From positions 186,001 to 250,000 of the forward strand of contig JBLIDT010000001.1 in the NCBI GenBank assembly GCA_047632755.1: DNA of 64,000 nt. Reading direction: 5' to 3'. A model generated the notes under the pieces. That model saw only the letters and a program-made list of their open reading frames with translations, was not told the origin of the DNA and did no database searches. This DNA is from JAKVAV01 sp047632755. Its GTDB lineage: Bacteria > Bacteroidota > Bacteroidia > Flavobacteriales_D > Cryomorphaceae. The position numbers and the translations under genes were made by a program. Below, piece after piece: positions 52,112-60,248 of the stretch (the stretch's first letter is position 1; every line of letters starts with the position of its first letter).

Positions 52112-52817
52112 ATGGAATCAGGGCTATCCCAATAGAAATAGGAATGACTTGAGTACCGTTGCCTTCTTCTATCAACGGTGTCAGCGAGTAGAATCCCGTC
52201 AAAGCGACTTTTCCTACTCCTACTCGGGCATTGACACCGTACCTAAGACTGGTTACACTGTCGAAGTCATAGATCTTTCGCTTTCCGCGGGTATCGATGA
52301 TCTTTTGCTTATCAGTCAATAGATAGCCTACCCTAAAACCAACTGCAAATCTGAAGGCGTTTCTGCCTTTGGCGATAAAGCGCAATTCCAAAGGTAGTTC
52401 CAGGAAAGTGGTGGTAAATTTGTTCGTTTCGTACTCGTAATCATCGTCAAAAGGAGTCAGGATTTGATCTCCTGTGGTACCATCTTCAAATTCTTCTTGA
52501 ACCAATTCGGCATTGCTGTGCACATTATCGGCGCTTATGCCGACACCCCAAGCAAAGCTGAAATTGGACTTTCTGCCAAAAGTGTAATCAGTGTAGAAAT
52601 ATCCTTTAAAGCCTATCGAAAGAGGTTGCAGCTCCGCTCCGTCTGGAAGGTCTAGCCACATATCATGAGTCAACTCTATTATGAGTTTGTCATCATAGCG
52701 ATCTTTGACAGGAATAATCCTGATGCTATCGCTTTGCGCTTTCGCCGAAAGGCAAAAAAGCACTACCACCAAAGTGGAGAACAGCTTGATTATTTTAGAG
52801 TTTTTTGCCAATTCCAT
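52104..52817 (-). CDS. outer-membrane beta-barrel-like protein
   Basis: A 237-residue protein with a signal peptide (KLFSTLVVVLFCLSAKAQ). The body has alternating beta-strand patterns (PLSIGFKGYFYTDYTF, NFSFAWGVGISADNV, LELPLELRFIAKGRNAFRFAVGFRVGYLL, YGVNARVGVGKVALTGFYSLTPLI) and ends ISIGIALIPFK, consistent with a small outer-membrane barrel of the PorT-like type. The start at 52817 overlaps the galE 3' end by 28 bases; an in-frame extension to 52859 was rejected, since it adds a hydrophilic stretch before the signal peptide. Function unknown. Confidence 0.75.
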   Translation of the reverse strand: MELAKNSKIIKLFSTLVVVLFCLSAKAQSDSIRIIPVKDRYDDKLIIELTHDMWLDLPDGAELQPLSIGFKGYFYTDYTFGRKSNFSFAWGVGISADNVHSNAELVQEEFEDGTTGDQILTPFDDDYEYETNKFTTTFLELPLELRFIAKGRNAFRFAVGFRVGYLLTDKQKIIDTRGKRKIYDFDSVTSLRYGVNARVGVGKVALTGFYSLTPLIEEGNGTQVIPISIGIALIPFK

Positions 52818-53803
52818 GCGTGTACGAGTGCATCTGATAAGGTGTATTCCGGTTGCCATTTGAGAACGGTGCTTGCTTTTTGGGTATTGGCAAAAATTGC
52901 CTCCACATCTCCCGCTCTTCTCGGCCCATATTTCACTTTAAAGTCAATTCCGTTTTCGTTCTTAAAGGTATCGATGATTTCCTTCACGCTGTTGCCCTTT
53001 CCTGTTCCGATATTAAATACGTCATGTTGAGGAGCTTCTTTTTGGCCAATGTATTCCAAAGCCCGAACGTGGGCTTCCGCCAAATCTGAAACGTGAATGT
53101 AGTCTCTCACGCAAGTGCCGTCGATGGTTTTGTAGTCGTTTCCGAAAACGGTTAACTCATTTCTAAGTCCCGCTGCTGTTTGGCAAACAAAGGGAATGAG
53201 GTTATTGGGTCTGCCCAATGGCAGCTCACCAATTTGCGAAGAGGGATGTGCGCCGATGGGGTTGAAATACCTGAGAGAAACAAACTTTGTTTTTATATCC
53301 GTTTTGGACAAATTCTCAATCATTCGCTCACCGATCTGCTTGGTGTACCCATATGTGCTGAAAGCATCACCCATGGGAGTTTCTTCAGTTACTTCAATAG
53401 ATTTGGGAGAGCCATAAACCGTGCAAGACGACGAGAAGACGAAGCTTTGAATTTGGAGTTTTTCAGTTACCTCAAGGATCGAGGTCATCGAACCCACATT
53501 GTTGTCGTAATACTTCAGAGGGTTTTCAACCGATTCGCCCACTGCCTTGAAAGCGGCTAAGTGTATGATTCCAGAAATGCCCCCTTCTTTTTCAATGAGG
53601 TCTAGTATAGCCTGTGAATCTCTACAATCGATTTCGTGAATCTTTTCTTCAAAGCCTGTAATGCACGAAATACCATCTGTAACGGAGCGCTCTGAATTGG
53701 ACAAATTGTCTAAAATAACAGGAGTGTATCCCGCAGCTCGAAGCGACACGGCAATGTGCGACCCGATAAAACCAGCGCCTCCTGTAAGCAGAATTTTGAT
53801 CAT
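52790..53803 (-). CDS. galE: UDP-glucose 4-epimerase
   Basis: A 337-residue extended SDR that interconverts UDP-glucose and UDP-galactose. It has the NAD motif GGAGFIGSH at the N-terminus, SSCTVYG, the catalytic YGYTKQIGE, RYFNPIGAHPS and CVRDYIHVSDLAEAHV. The start at 53803 (MIKILLTGG) was chosen over an in-frame codon at 53884, which would add 27 residues and read into the intergenic repeat. A -7-like element (CGAAGATA on the plus strand, 53811-53818) lies just upstream. Confidence 0.93.
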   Translation of the reverse strand: MIKILLTGGAGFIGSHIAVSLRAAGYTPVILDNLSNSERSVTDGISCITGFEEKIHEIDCRDSQAILDLIEKEGGISGIIHLAAFKAVGESVENPLKYYDNNVGSMTSILEVTEKLQIQSFVFSSSCTVYGSPKSIEVTEETPMGDAFSTYGYTKQIGERMIENLSKTDIKTKFVSLRYFNPIGAHPSSQIGELPLGRPNNLIPFVCQTAAGLRNELTVFGNDYKTIDGTCVRDYIHVSDLAEAHVRALEYIGQKEAPQHDVFNIGTGKGNSVKEIIDTFKNENGIDFKVKYGPRRAGDVEAIFANTQKASTVLKWQPEYTLSDALVHAWNWQKTLK

Positions 53804-53880
53804 CGAAGGACGAAGATAGGATTTCACCCGTTGAGTTTCTGTTTCTGAGAACCAAGACTGATCGGTGGTCATCTGCAAGG

Positions 53881-54005
53881 TCAAGTGTCTGAACTAGAAA
53901 GTTCGATAGGCAACTCCTTAGACCAAGGAAGGTAATGGGCGCAAGTATTTCTGAAAACTAGGGAGTTGACATTGGTCATTATCTGTTTTCAAAACAAGAG
54001 GAAGG
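53881..54005 (+). repeat. intergenic hairpin repeat, copy C (longest)
   Basis: Begins TCAAGTGTCTGAACTAGAAA, like copy A (17625), with stem GAACT/AGTTC. A 25-30 base insert including CCTTAGACCAAGG follows, then GGGCGCAAGT and GGGAGTTGACATTGGTCA (second hairpin TGAC/GTCA) and TGTTTTCAAAACAAGAGGAA (third hairpin TGTTTT/AAAACA). Copy A has the same order without the insert. It lies between galE and the DUF4301 gene. Confidence 0.65.
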
Positions 54006-54069
54006 AACATAGCGTACTTTATAGACGGACTCTAATAGATTCCCTAACTTTGAGCATCAAGCAACAAAG

Positions 54070-55545
54070 ATGAGCGAAGAACTATTGAAAAATGACTTGG
54101 ATTCTCTTCAAGAAAGAGGATTAAACGAGAGAGATTTAGACGCATACCGCACCACGATTTTGAATGGTTTCCCTTTCATGATGCTTCATGGAAATGCTGA
54201 ACCAGGATCTGGAATCAAGTTGCTTTCACAAAAGGAGAAGGATAAATTTCGTTTGATTTATCAAGATCGAAAAGGTATTGTGGTGGTGAAATTCGTTCCA
54301 GCAAGCGGCGCGGCAAGCCGTATGTTCAAGGAGCTCTATGCTTACACCGAAAGCGGCAAAATTTCTGATAATGTTGCCAATTTCTTGACTGAATTGACAG
54401 ATTACCCTTTCTATGAACAGCTTTTGGCGGAAGCCAAGATGACTGAGGAAGACCTAAATACCGAAGAGGGAAAACGCAAAGCGGTTGATTTCCTGCTCTC
54501 GGAAGAGGGCATGAACTACGGAAATTATCCCAAAGGGATGATCAAGTTTCACAAATACGATGACGGTCATAAGCGAACGGCATTTGAGGAACACTTTCAC
54601 GAAGGAGCTATGTATGCGCAGAAGGATGGAAAGGTGAGAATCCATTTTACCATACCTGAAGAAACAGCCGAAGATGTGAAGGAACACCTTCGAAGTTTGC
54701 AAGGGTGCATTGGCACAATGCACAATGTGGAATACTTGATAGACACAAGTGTACAAAAACCTTCTACTGACACGCCTGCGGTCTTTTCAGATGATCAGGA
54801 GCGGGTGAGACTTGAAGATGGTTCATTGCTCTTTCGTCCAGCGGGTCACGGCGCTCTTCTAGAGAATTTAAATGACCTCGATGGAGACCTTGTTTTCGTT
54901 AAGAACATCGATAATGTGGTGCCTGACAGACTCAAAAATATCACCGTCGAGAATAAAGAGTTGCTGGCAGGGGTGCTCTTGGAAGTTCAAGACAAGCTTT
55001 TCCAATTTTGTGGCGACTATGAAAACGGCCAGTTCTCGAGAGAGAATGTTCTGAGCATGATGAATCAATGGTTTGTCGGAGATTTTGAGAGTCAATCAGA
55101 TGCGCAATTGTATACTCTTCTTAATCGCCCTTTGCGTGTTTGCGGAATGGTGAAAAACGAAGGTGAGCCAGGTGGAGGCCCTTTTCTCGTTGAAGAAAAA
55201 GGTAATTTGCCCTCATTGCAGATTGTAGAATCTGCTCAGATTGATCCTTACCACGAGGCTCAACAAGCGATTCTATTGCAAGCCAGTCACTTCAATCCCG
55301 TGGATCTCGTTATTTCATTGAAGAATCACAAGGGGGAGCATTTTGACTTGAAAAACTACCGAAACGACAATACAGGAATGGTGGTCGACAAGACTTTTCT
55401 TGGCCGAGATATCAAGGCATTGGAACTTCCAGGTTTATGGAATGGAGCGATGCACGATTGGAACTCCATTTTTGTGGAAGTTCCAATCGAGACATTCAAT
55501 CCAGTAAAAACGGTTTTCGACTTACGCCGACCCAATCACTGCTAA
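54070..55545 (+). CDS. DUF4301 family protein
   Basis: A 491-residue cytoplasmic protein of the Bacteroidota DUF4301 family. Features include VVKFVPASGAASRMFKELYAY near residue 75, FHKYDDGHKRTAFEEHFHEGAMYAQ, HGALLENLNDLDGDLVFVKNIDNVVPDR and VKNEGEPGGGPF. The ASGAASRMFK and DGDLVFVKNIDN segments recall sugar nucleotidyltransferase-like folds. It is flanked by sugar-nucleotide genes, so such a role is plausible but unproven. Its 3' end overlaps the convergent phosphomutase gene by 4 bases. Confidence 0.85.
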   Translation: MSEELLKNDLDSLQERGLNERDLDAYRTTILNGFPFMMLHGNAEPGSGIKLLSQKEKDKFRLIYQDRKGIVVVKFVPASGAASRMFKELYAYTESGKISDNVANFLTELTDYPFYEQLLAEAKMTEEDLNTEEGKRKAVDFLLSEEGMNYGNYPKGMIKFHKYDDGHKRTAFEEHFHEGAMYAQKDGKVRIHFTIPEETAEDVKEHLRSLQGCIGTMHNVEYLIDTSVQKPSTDTPAVFSDDQERVRLEDGSLLFRPAGHGALLENLNDLDGDLVFVKNIDNVVPDRLKNITVENKELLAGVLLEVQDKLFQFCGDYENGQFSRENVLSMMNQWFVGDFESQSDAQLYTLLNRPLRVCGMVKNEGEPGGGPFLVEEKGNLPSLQIVESAQIDPYHEAQQAILLQASHFNPVDLVISLKNHKGEHFDLKNYRNDNTGMVVDKTFLGRDIKALELPGLWNGAMHDWNSIFVEVPIETFNPVKTVFDLRRPNHC

Positions 55546-57266
55546 GCGTCAACGAACGCTTCTTTAAGCTCTTCGATTCTGTCGTCCATTTTTTTCTTTG
55601 CCGATTCGAAATCAGCTTTTCCTTCAATCTCAGTATTTAGGCTGAAGTAAAACTTGATTTTAGGCTCAGTCCCCGATGGACGCGCAGTTACTTTGCAGCC
55701 ATCTTCCAGATAGAACTGAATCACATTTGAAGAAGGCAATCCAGTACTCGTAGTCTCCCCAGAGACAAAGTTCTTGATTTCACCTGTTTTGTAATCGCGC
55801 ATTTCAATCACCTTCGAACCAGCAATTTCGCTTGGGGTATCCGATCGGAATCGCTCCATCATCGCGGCAATTTGTTCTGCACCGTCTTTTCCTTTTTTCA
55901 CTAGAGAAACCAATGCTTCACGGAAAAACCCGTACTCCACATACATGGCGATGAGTTCTTCGTAAAAAGAGCTTCCTTTTTCTTTGGCCCAAGCTGCAAC
56001 TTCGCAGAGTACCGCACCAGTTACAACGGCATCCTTGTCGCGAACGGCGTCTCCAATCATGAAACCGTAGCTTTCCTCGCCTCCACAAATGAATTTTTCG
56101 GTGTTTTCTTTTTCTCTGATTTGTGCCGCGATCCATTTAAAACCTGTTAAAGTGACATAACACGGAACATCGAATTTCTTAGCTATCCGATCCATTAGCT
56201 CAGTCGTAACGATCGTGCTGCACACGAAACCATTTTTGGGTGAGCGTCCTTTAGCTTTAAGCCCAGAAAGGATGTAATGAGTAAGCATGCAAGCCGTCTC
56301 ATTTCCATTTAGCAAAACCAAATCACCGTTCAGGTCTTTTACTGCAATTCCCACTCGATCAGCGTCGGGGTCGGTCCCCATCAAAATTTCGGCATCTACC
56401 CTTTTTCCCAATTGAAGAGATAGATCGAGCGCTGCCTTTTCTTCCGGATTCGGTGAATGAACCGTTGGGAAGTTTCCGTCTGGTTTCTCCTGTTCCTTTA
56501 CGGAATGAATGTTTCGGAAGCCCATAGCTTTGAGAAGCGCTGGCACCTGTGTTATTCCTGTTCCGTGCAGATTGGTATAGACAATCGGCATTTCTGCCTG
56601 CCCTGCAATGCTTTCTGAATAAATAGATTCCTTGAGTAAAGTCTCTCGGTACAGGTCATCCAATTCCGTTCCGATGATCTCAATCATCTCATCTTTTGCA
56701 TCAAACTTAACGTCTTTAGGATTGCTGATTTTTCGAACTTCATCTATGATGGCTTTGTCGTGAGGAGGAACAATTTGGCCTCCGTCATCCCAATACACTT
56801 TGTAGCCATTGTACTCTTTTGGGTTGTGAGAAGCTGTGACAACTAAACCCGCGGAGCATCCAAAATGTCTTACCGTATAGGAAAGTTGCGGTGTAGGTCG
56901 AAGTTCGGGATAGAGATAAACTTTGATGCCATTGGCAGCTAAAACTTCAGCAGCTTTTCTGGCAAAAACATCGCTGTTGTTTCTCGAGTCATGCGCAATA
57001 GCTACGCTCTTCTCACCGCTGACGGCTGAGTTTATATAGTTGGCAAGACCCTGAGTAGCCATTGACACCGTATAAATATTCATGCGGTTGGTTCCTGAAC
57101 CCATGACACCTCTCAATCCACCTGTTCCAAAATCTAGGTCTTTGTAGAAGGCATCTTCTAACTCTTTAGGGTTATTGTCGATAAGTGCTTGAACCTCGCT
57201 ACGCGTTTCTTCGTCGTACTCAAGTCCTAGCCAAGATTTGGCTTTATCTAAAATCTTTGAATCCAT
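55542..57266 (-). CDS. phospho-sugar mutase (phosphoglucomutase/phosphomannomutase family)
   Basis: A 574-residue alpha-D-phosphohexomutase that interconverts hexose 1- and 6-phosphates. The active-site serine is in VVTASHNPKEYNGYK, the metal-binding loop is GTDPDADRVG, the sugar-binding loop is CGGEESYGF, and the phosphate-binding loop is TARPSGTEPKIKFY. Length matches the PgcA-type branch. It lies 2 bp downstream of rfbB in the same operon, where it supplies hexose-1-phosphate for nucleotide sugars. Confidence 0.93.
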   Translation of the reverse strand: MDSKILDKAKSWLGLEYDEETRSEVQALIDNNPKELEDAFYKDLDFGTGGLRGVMGSGTNRMNIYTVSMATQGLANYINSAVSGEKSVAIAHDSRNNSDVFARKAAEVLAANGIKVYLYPELRPTPQLSYTVRHFGCSAGLVVTASHNPKEYNGYKVYWDDGGQIVPPHDKAIIDEVRKISNPKDVKFDAKDEMIEIIGTELDDLYRETLLKESIYSESIAGQAEMPIVYTNLHGTGITQVPALLKAMGFRNIHSVKEQEKPDGNFPTVHSPNPEEKAALDLSLQLGKRVDAEILMGTDPDADRVGIAVKDLNGDLVLLNGNETACMLTHYILSGLKAKGRSPKNGFVCSTIVTTELMDRIAKKFDVPCYVTLTGFKWIAAQIREKENTEKFICGGEESYGFMIGDAVRDKDAVVTGAVLCEVAAWAKEKGSSFYEELIAMYVEYGFFREALVSLVKKGKDGAEQIAAMMERFRSDTPSEIAGSKVIEMRDYKTGEIKNFVSGETTSTGLPSSNVIQFYLEDGCKVTARPSGTEPKIKFYFSLNTEIEGKADFESAKKKMDDRIEELKEAFVDA

Positions 57267-57268
57267 GG

Positions 57269-58276
57269 TTATAGGTATTTTTCGAGGTAGTGCTTTATTG
57301 TTTTTTCAATTCCTGATTCAAAATTTTCTTGGGCTTTCCATCCGAGTTCACCCTCAATTTTTGAGGCATTAATGGCATAGCGCAAATCGTGACCAGGCCT
57401 GTCTGTCACGAAAGTTATTTGTTCTTTGTAAGAGGCCGAACGAGGTTCAATTCGATCTAGAATTTCACAAATAGTATGGGAAATATATAAGTTGTTTCGT
57501 TCGTTACGCCCACCAATATTATAGGTTTCACCTGACCTTCCTTTTTCGAACGTTAGATTTATTCCTGTGCAGTGGTCCTTTACAAATAGCCAGTCGCGCA
57601 CGTTTAGTCCGTCGCCGTAAATAGGAATCGGATTTCCTTTCACAGCGTTCCTGATGATGGTTGGTATCAACTTTTCGTCGTGCTGATTGGGGCCATAATT
57701 GTTCGAGCAATTTGTCGTAACCACGTTCATTCCGTAGGTATGGAAGTAGCTTCTTACGATAAAATCGCTGCTGGCCTTGCTGGCACTATAAGGACTGTTC
57801 GGGGCGTATGGAGTCTCTTCTGTAAAAAGTCCTTCTTTGCCCAAGCTACCGTAAACTTCATCGGTGCTTACGTGAAGGAATCTTGCTGATTCTTTGCCTG
57901 CTTTCACTTTTCCAGGAGCTTCCATCCAATGTTTTCTGGCAACGTCCAGCAAAGTAAATGTGCCGTTTATATTGGTCTTGATAAATGCCTCGGGCCCACT
58001 GATGCTATTGTCCACATGGCTCTCGGCGGCAAAGTGAAAAACGCCTACAAAGTCGTGTTCTTGAAAAAGCTTTTCTACTAAATTTCGATCGCAGATATCA
58101 CCTTTTACCAACTCGTATCGGTCATTCCCTGAAAAAGAGGTCATGTTTTCCTCGCGACCAGCATAAGTCATCAAATCGAGATTAATGACTTCAATAGTGG
58201 AATTGGAATCGAGCAAGTGCTCGATAAAATTGGAGCCAATAAAGCCCGCACCACCCGTAACTAAGTACTTTTTCAT
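57269..58276 (-). CDS. rfbB: dTDP-glucose 4,6-dehydratase
   Basis: A 335-residue extended SDR for the second step of dTDP-L-rhamnose synthesis. NAD motif GGAGFIGSNF, HVSTDEVYGSLG with catalytic Asp-Glu, YSASKASSDFIVRSYFHTYG with catalytic Tyr-Lys, NCSNNYGPNQHDEKLIPT and GDGLNVRDWLFVKDHC are present. It overlaps rfbD by 4 bases upstream and is 2 bp from the phosphomutase gene. rfbA and rfbC are not in this window. Confidence 0.95.
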   Translation of the reverse strand: MKKYLVTGGAGFIGSNFIEHLLDSNSTIEVINLDLMTYAGREENMTSFSGNDRYELVKGDICDRNLVEKLFQEHDFVGVFHFAAESHVDNSISGPEAFIKTNINGTFTLLDVARKHWMEAPGKVKAGKESARFLHVSTDEVYGSLGKEGLFTEETPYAPNSPYSASKASSDFIVRSYFHTYGMNVVTTNCSNNYGPNQHDEKLIPTIIRNAVKGNPIPIYGDGLNVRDWLFVKDHCTGINLTFEKGRSGETYNIGGRNERNNLYISHTICEILDRIEPRSASYKEQITFVTDRPGHDLRYAINASKIEGELGWKAQENFESGIEKTIKHYLEKYL

Positions 58277-59124
58277 GAATCGAGTTTCTCAAGGAAATCG
58301 GCCAAAGCATCCTGCCAATGTCTGATTTCCAGGCCAAAAGTATTCTTTATTTTTTTCTTGTTCAGTACGCTGTAGTGAGGCCTTCGTGCGGCCGTTGGAA
58401 ACTGGTCTGAAGTTACCGGCTCTAGAGCTACATGATTGTGGTTTTTTCTCAATGTTTCTCTGGCAAAGTCATACCAAGAACAAACACCCTCGTTACTGAA
58501 ATGGTAGGTGCCGTATGTGTTCTTCAGGTCGCTTTGGCAAATGTGATTTAAGGCTTCAGCCAGATCATCTGCGAATGTTGGATTACCGACTTGATCAAAA
58601 ACAACTTTGAGCTCGTTTCTATCTTTTGCCAACCGCAGCATAGTCTTCGGGAAGTTATGCCCCGAGAGTCCGTAAAGCCAAGATGTTCGAATGATAATGT
58701 GCTCGCTTAGTTCTTTCTGAATCGCTTCTTCACCTTCCCATTTTGACTTGCCGTAGGCATTGATGGGTTCGGTAGGATCATCTTCGCGCAAAGGCCGATT
58801 CCAGTCCAATCCAAATATGTAATCGGTGGAAATATGAATCATTACCGCACCTTTCTCTGCACAGATTTTGGCTAGAATTCCAGGAGCTTCTGCGTTGATA
58901 ATAGTCGCCAATTCTTGTTCTTCCTCCGCCTTATCTACGGCAGTATAAGCAGCAGTATTCACAAGGACATCAAAATTGCGTGCACGAATTGCCTCAGACA
59001 GTTGATCCAGATTAGACAGGTTAGCTTCATCGCGCCCGAGAAATTCATACTCCCAAGGCCCTTTATTTACAGAGATCGCTTGAGCTAGTTGCCCTGTTTT
59101 GCCTGTGACCAAAATCTTTTTCAT
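58273..59124 (-). CDS. rfbD: dTDP-4-dehydrorhamnose reductase
   Basis: A 283-residue SDR for the last step of dTDP-L-rhamnose synthesis. NADPH motif GKTGQLAQA, NTAAYTAVDKAEEE, HISTDYIFG, catalytic YGKSKWEGE and RTSWLYG are present. Its ATG (59124) lies only 4 bases after a -7 element on the minus strand, suggesting a nearly leaderless message. It starts the leftward rfbD-rfbB-phosphomutase operon. Confidence 0.93.
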   Translation of the reverse strand: MKKILVTGKTGQLAQAISVNKGPWEYEFLGRDEANLSNLDQLSEAIRARNFDVLVNTAAYTAVDKAEEEQELATIINAEAPGILAKICAEKGAVMIHISTDYIFGLDWNRPLREDDPTEPINAYGKSKWEGEEAIQKELSEHIIIRTSWLYGLSGHNFPKTMLRLAKDRNELKVVFDQVGNPTFADDLAEALNHICQSDLKNTYGTYHFSNEGVCSWYDFARETLRKNHNHVALEPVTSDQFPTAARRPHYSVLNKKKIKNTFGLEIRHWQDALADFLEKLDS

Positions 59125-59128
59125 CCGC

Positions 59129-59179
59129 CAAATTTAAAAAGTTGAGGCAGGGTCTGCCTCAATGCACTTTATTAAAGTG
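59129..59179. promoter_or_regulatory. rfbD promoter element and two adjacent palindromes
   Basis: On the minus strand TAAATTTG (59129-59136 as CAAATTTA) fits the -7 consensus, a few bases before the rfbD ATG. Just upstream, TTGAGGCAG (59142-59150) and CTGCCTCAA (59154-59162) form a 9-base perfect inverted repeat with a 3-base spacer. CACTTT and AAAGTG (59165-59170 and 59174-59179) form a second, 6-base one. Either may be an operator or hairpin in the rfbD/ChaN intergenic region. Confidence 0.5.
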
Positions 59180-59204
59180 TAAACTCGCAAGATACCTCAA
59201 GATC

Positions 59205-60068
59205 ATGCAAAAGTCATTATTCCTAAGTTTCACTTTATTTTTTTTCATTCAGCTAAGCGCTCAAGAAGACCTGAAGGCCTATCAGTTCTACGAGGATTCA
59301 ACTCCCATTTCCTTTGAAAAAGCCGTCGAGGCTATGGCCAAATCAGATGTTGTTCTTTTTGGAGAATTCCACGATCATGCCATGGTACATTGGCTACAGC
59401 TAAAAGCAGCACAACACCTTATGAAGAGGGGAAAGCTCATCATGGGGGCCGAGTTTTTTGAAACGGATGATCAAATGCTTCTAGATGAACTCAGCGCTGG
59501 ACTTACTCCCATGAAAAAATTTGCCGCTGAAGCAAAGCTGTGGCCCAATTTCGAGACTGATTATCAACCGATTCTTCAGCTAGCCGTTGATTCGCAAATC
59601 ATCTTCATTGCTACAAATATACCCCGTCGCTATGCATCCTTTGTTGCTCGAAATGGTATCGATACGTTGGCTTCATTTCCCGAGCCAGCCAAGAGTTTGA
59701 TGCCTCCTTTGCCAATGCCCTTTTCCATGGAAACTCCAGGATACCAAGATGTATACGATATGATGGGTGGCGGACACGGAATGAAACCAGAGAGTTTTGT
59801 CTTCGCGCAGGCCCTAAAGGATTACACCATGGCTTACAATATTGGTGAAAACACGGAAAAGAAATCTCTATTCCTCCACTTCAATGGTGATTTTCACTCG
59901 GCTGATTATGGAGGGATATATTGGTATTTGAATGAACTCTATCCAAAGCTTAAAGTGACTTCGATAAAAGTGATTCAAGCCAAAGAAGTCGATCAGCTCA
60001 CAAAGGATGAATTAGTAGGGGGGGACATAATACTGGTTGTTCCTGAGGATTTTACGCGCTCTAACTAA
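59205..60068 (+). CDS. ChaN-family (heme-binding-like) exported protein
   Basis: A 287-residue protein with a signal peptide (SLFLSFTLFFFIQLSAQ) and a ChaN-like domain (VVLFGEFHDHAMVHWLQLKAA near the N-terminus with its Glu-His-Asp-His cluster; MGAEFFETDDQ; ATNIPRRYASFV; FLHFNGDFHSADYGGI). ChaN-family proteins include an iron/heme-regulated lipoprotein of Campylobacter and related enzyme-like domains; the true ligand is unknown. No lipobox Cys is visible. The start at 59205 gives a standard signal peptide; an in-frame start at 59142 would lie inside the palindromes. Divergent from rfbD. Confidence 0.85.
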   Translation: MQKSLFLSFTLFFFIQLSAQEDLKAYQFYEDSTPISFEKAVEAMAKSDVVLFGEFHDHAMVHWLQLKAAQHLMKRGKLIMGAEFFETDDQMLLDELSAGLTPMKKFAAEAKLWPNFETDYQPILQLAVDSQIIFIATNIPRRYASFVARNGIDTLASFPEPAKSLMPPLPMPFSMETPGYQDVYDMMGGGHGMKPESFVFAQALKDYTMAYNIGENTEKKSLFLHFNGDFHSADYGGIYWYLNELYPKLKVTSIKVIQAKEVDQLTKDELVGGDIILVVPEDFTRSN

Positions 60069-60150
60069 CTTTTGCAGTACAGTTTTTTAGAAAAGATAAA
60101 AAATCCAGGTTTTGATTTTTTTTCAAACAATTAATAAAGGTGTAACCACA

Positions 60151-60212
60151 CTATAGCATTCCCGTATAGAATGATAATCTGCTGTGCGCCAACGGGCGCT
60201 TCCCCGAGCAGA
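60151..60212 (+). promoter_or_regulatory. structured leader of the repeat adhesin gene
   Basis: Two hairpins lie just upstream of the surface-protein gene. CTATA (60151-60155) pairs with TATAG (60165-60169). TCTGCT (60178-60183) pairs with AGCAGA (60207-60212) and encloses an inner stem GCGCC/GGCGC (60186-60190 and 60195-60199, AACG loop). They lie 37-98 bp before the ATG. No known riboswitch pattern was recognised. Confidence 0.35.
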
Positions 60213-60248
60213 CAACTTAAACTAGAGATTAACAAATTCTCACGCGGA

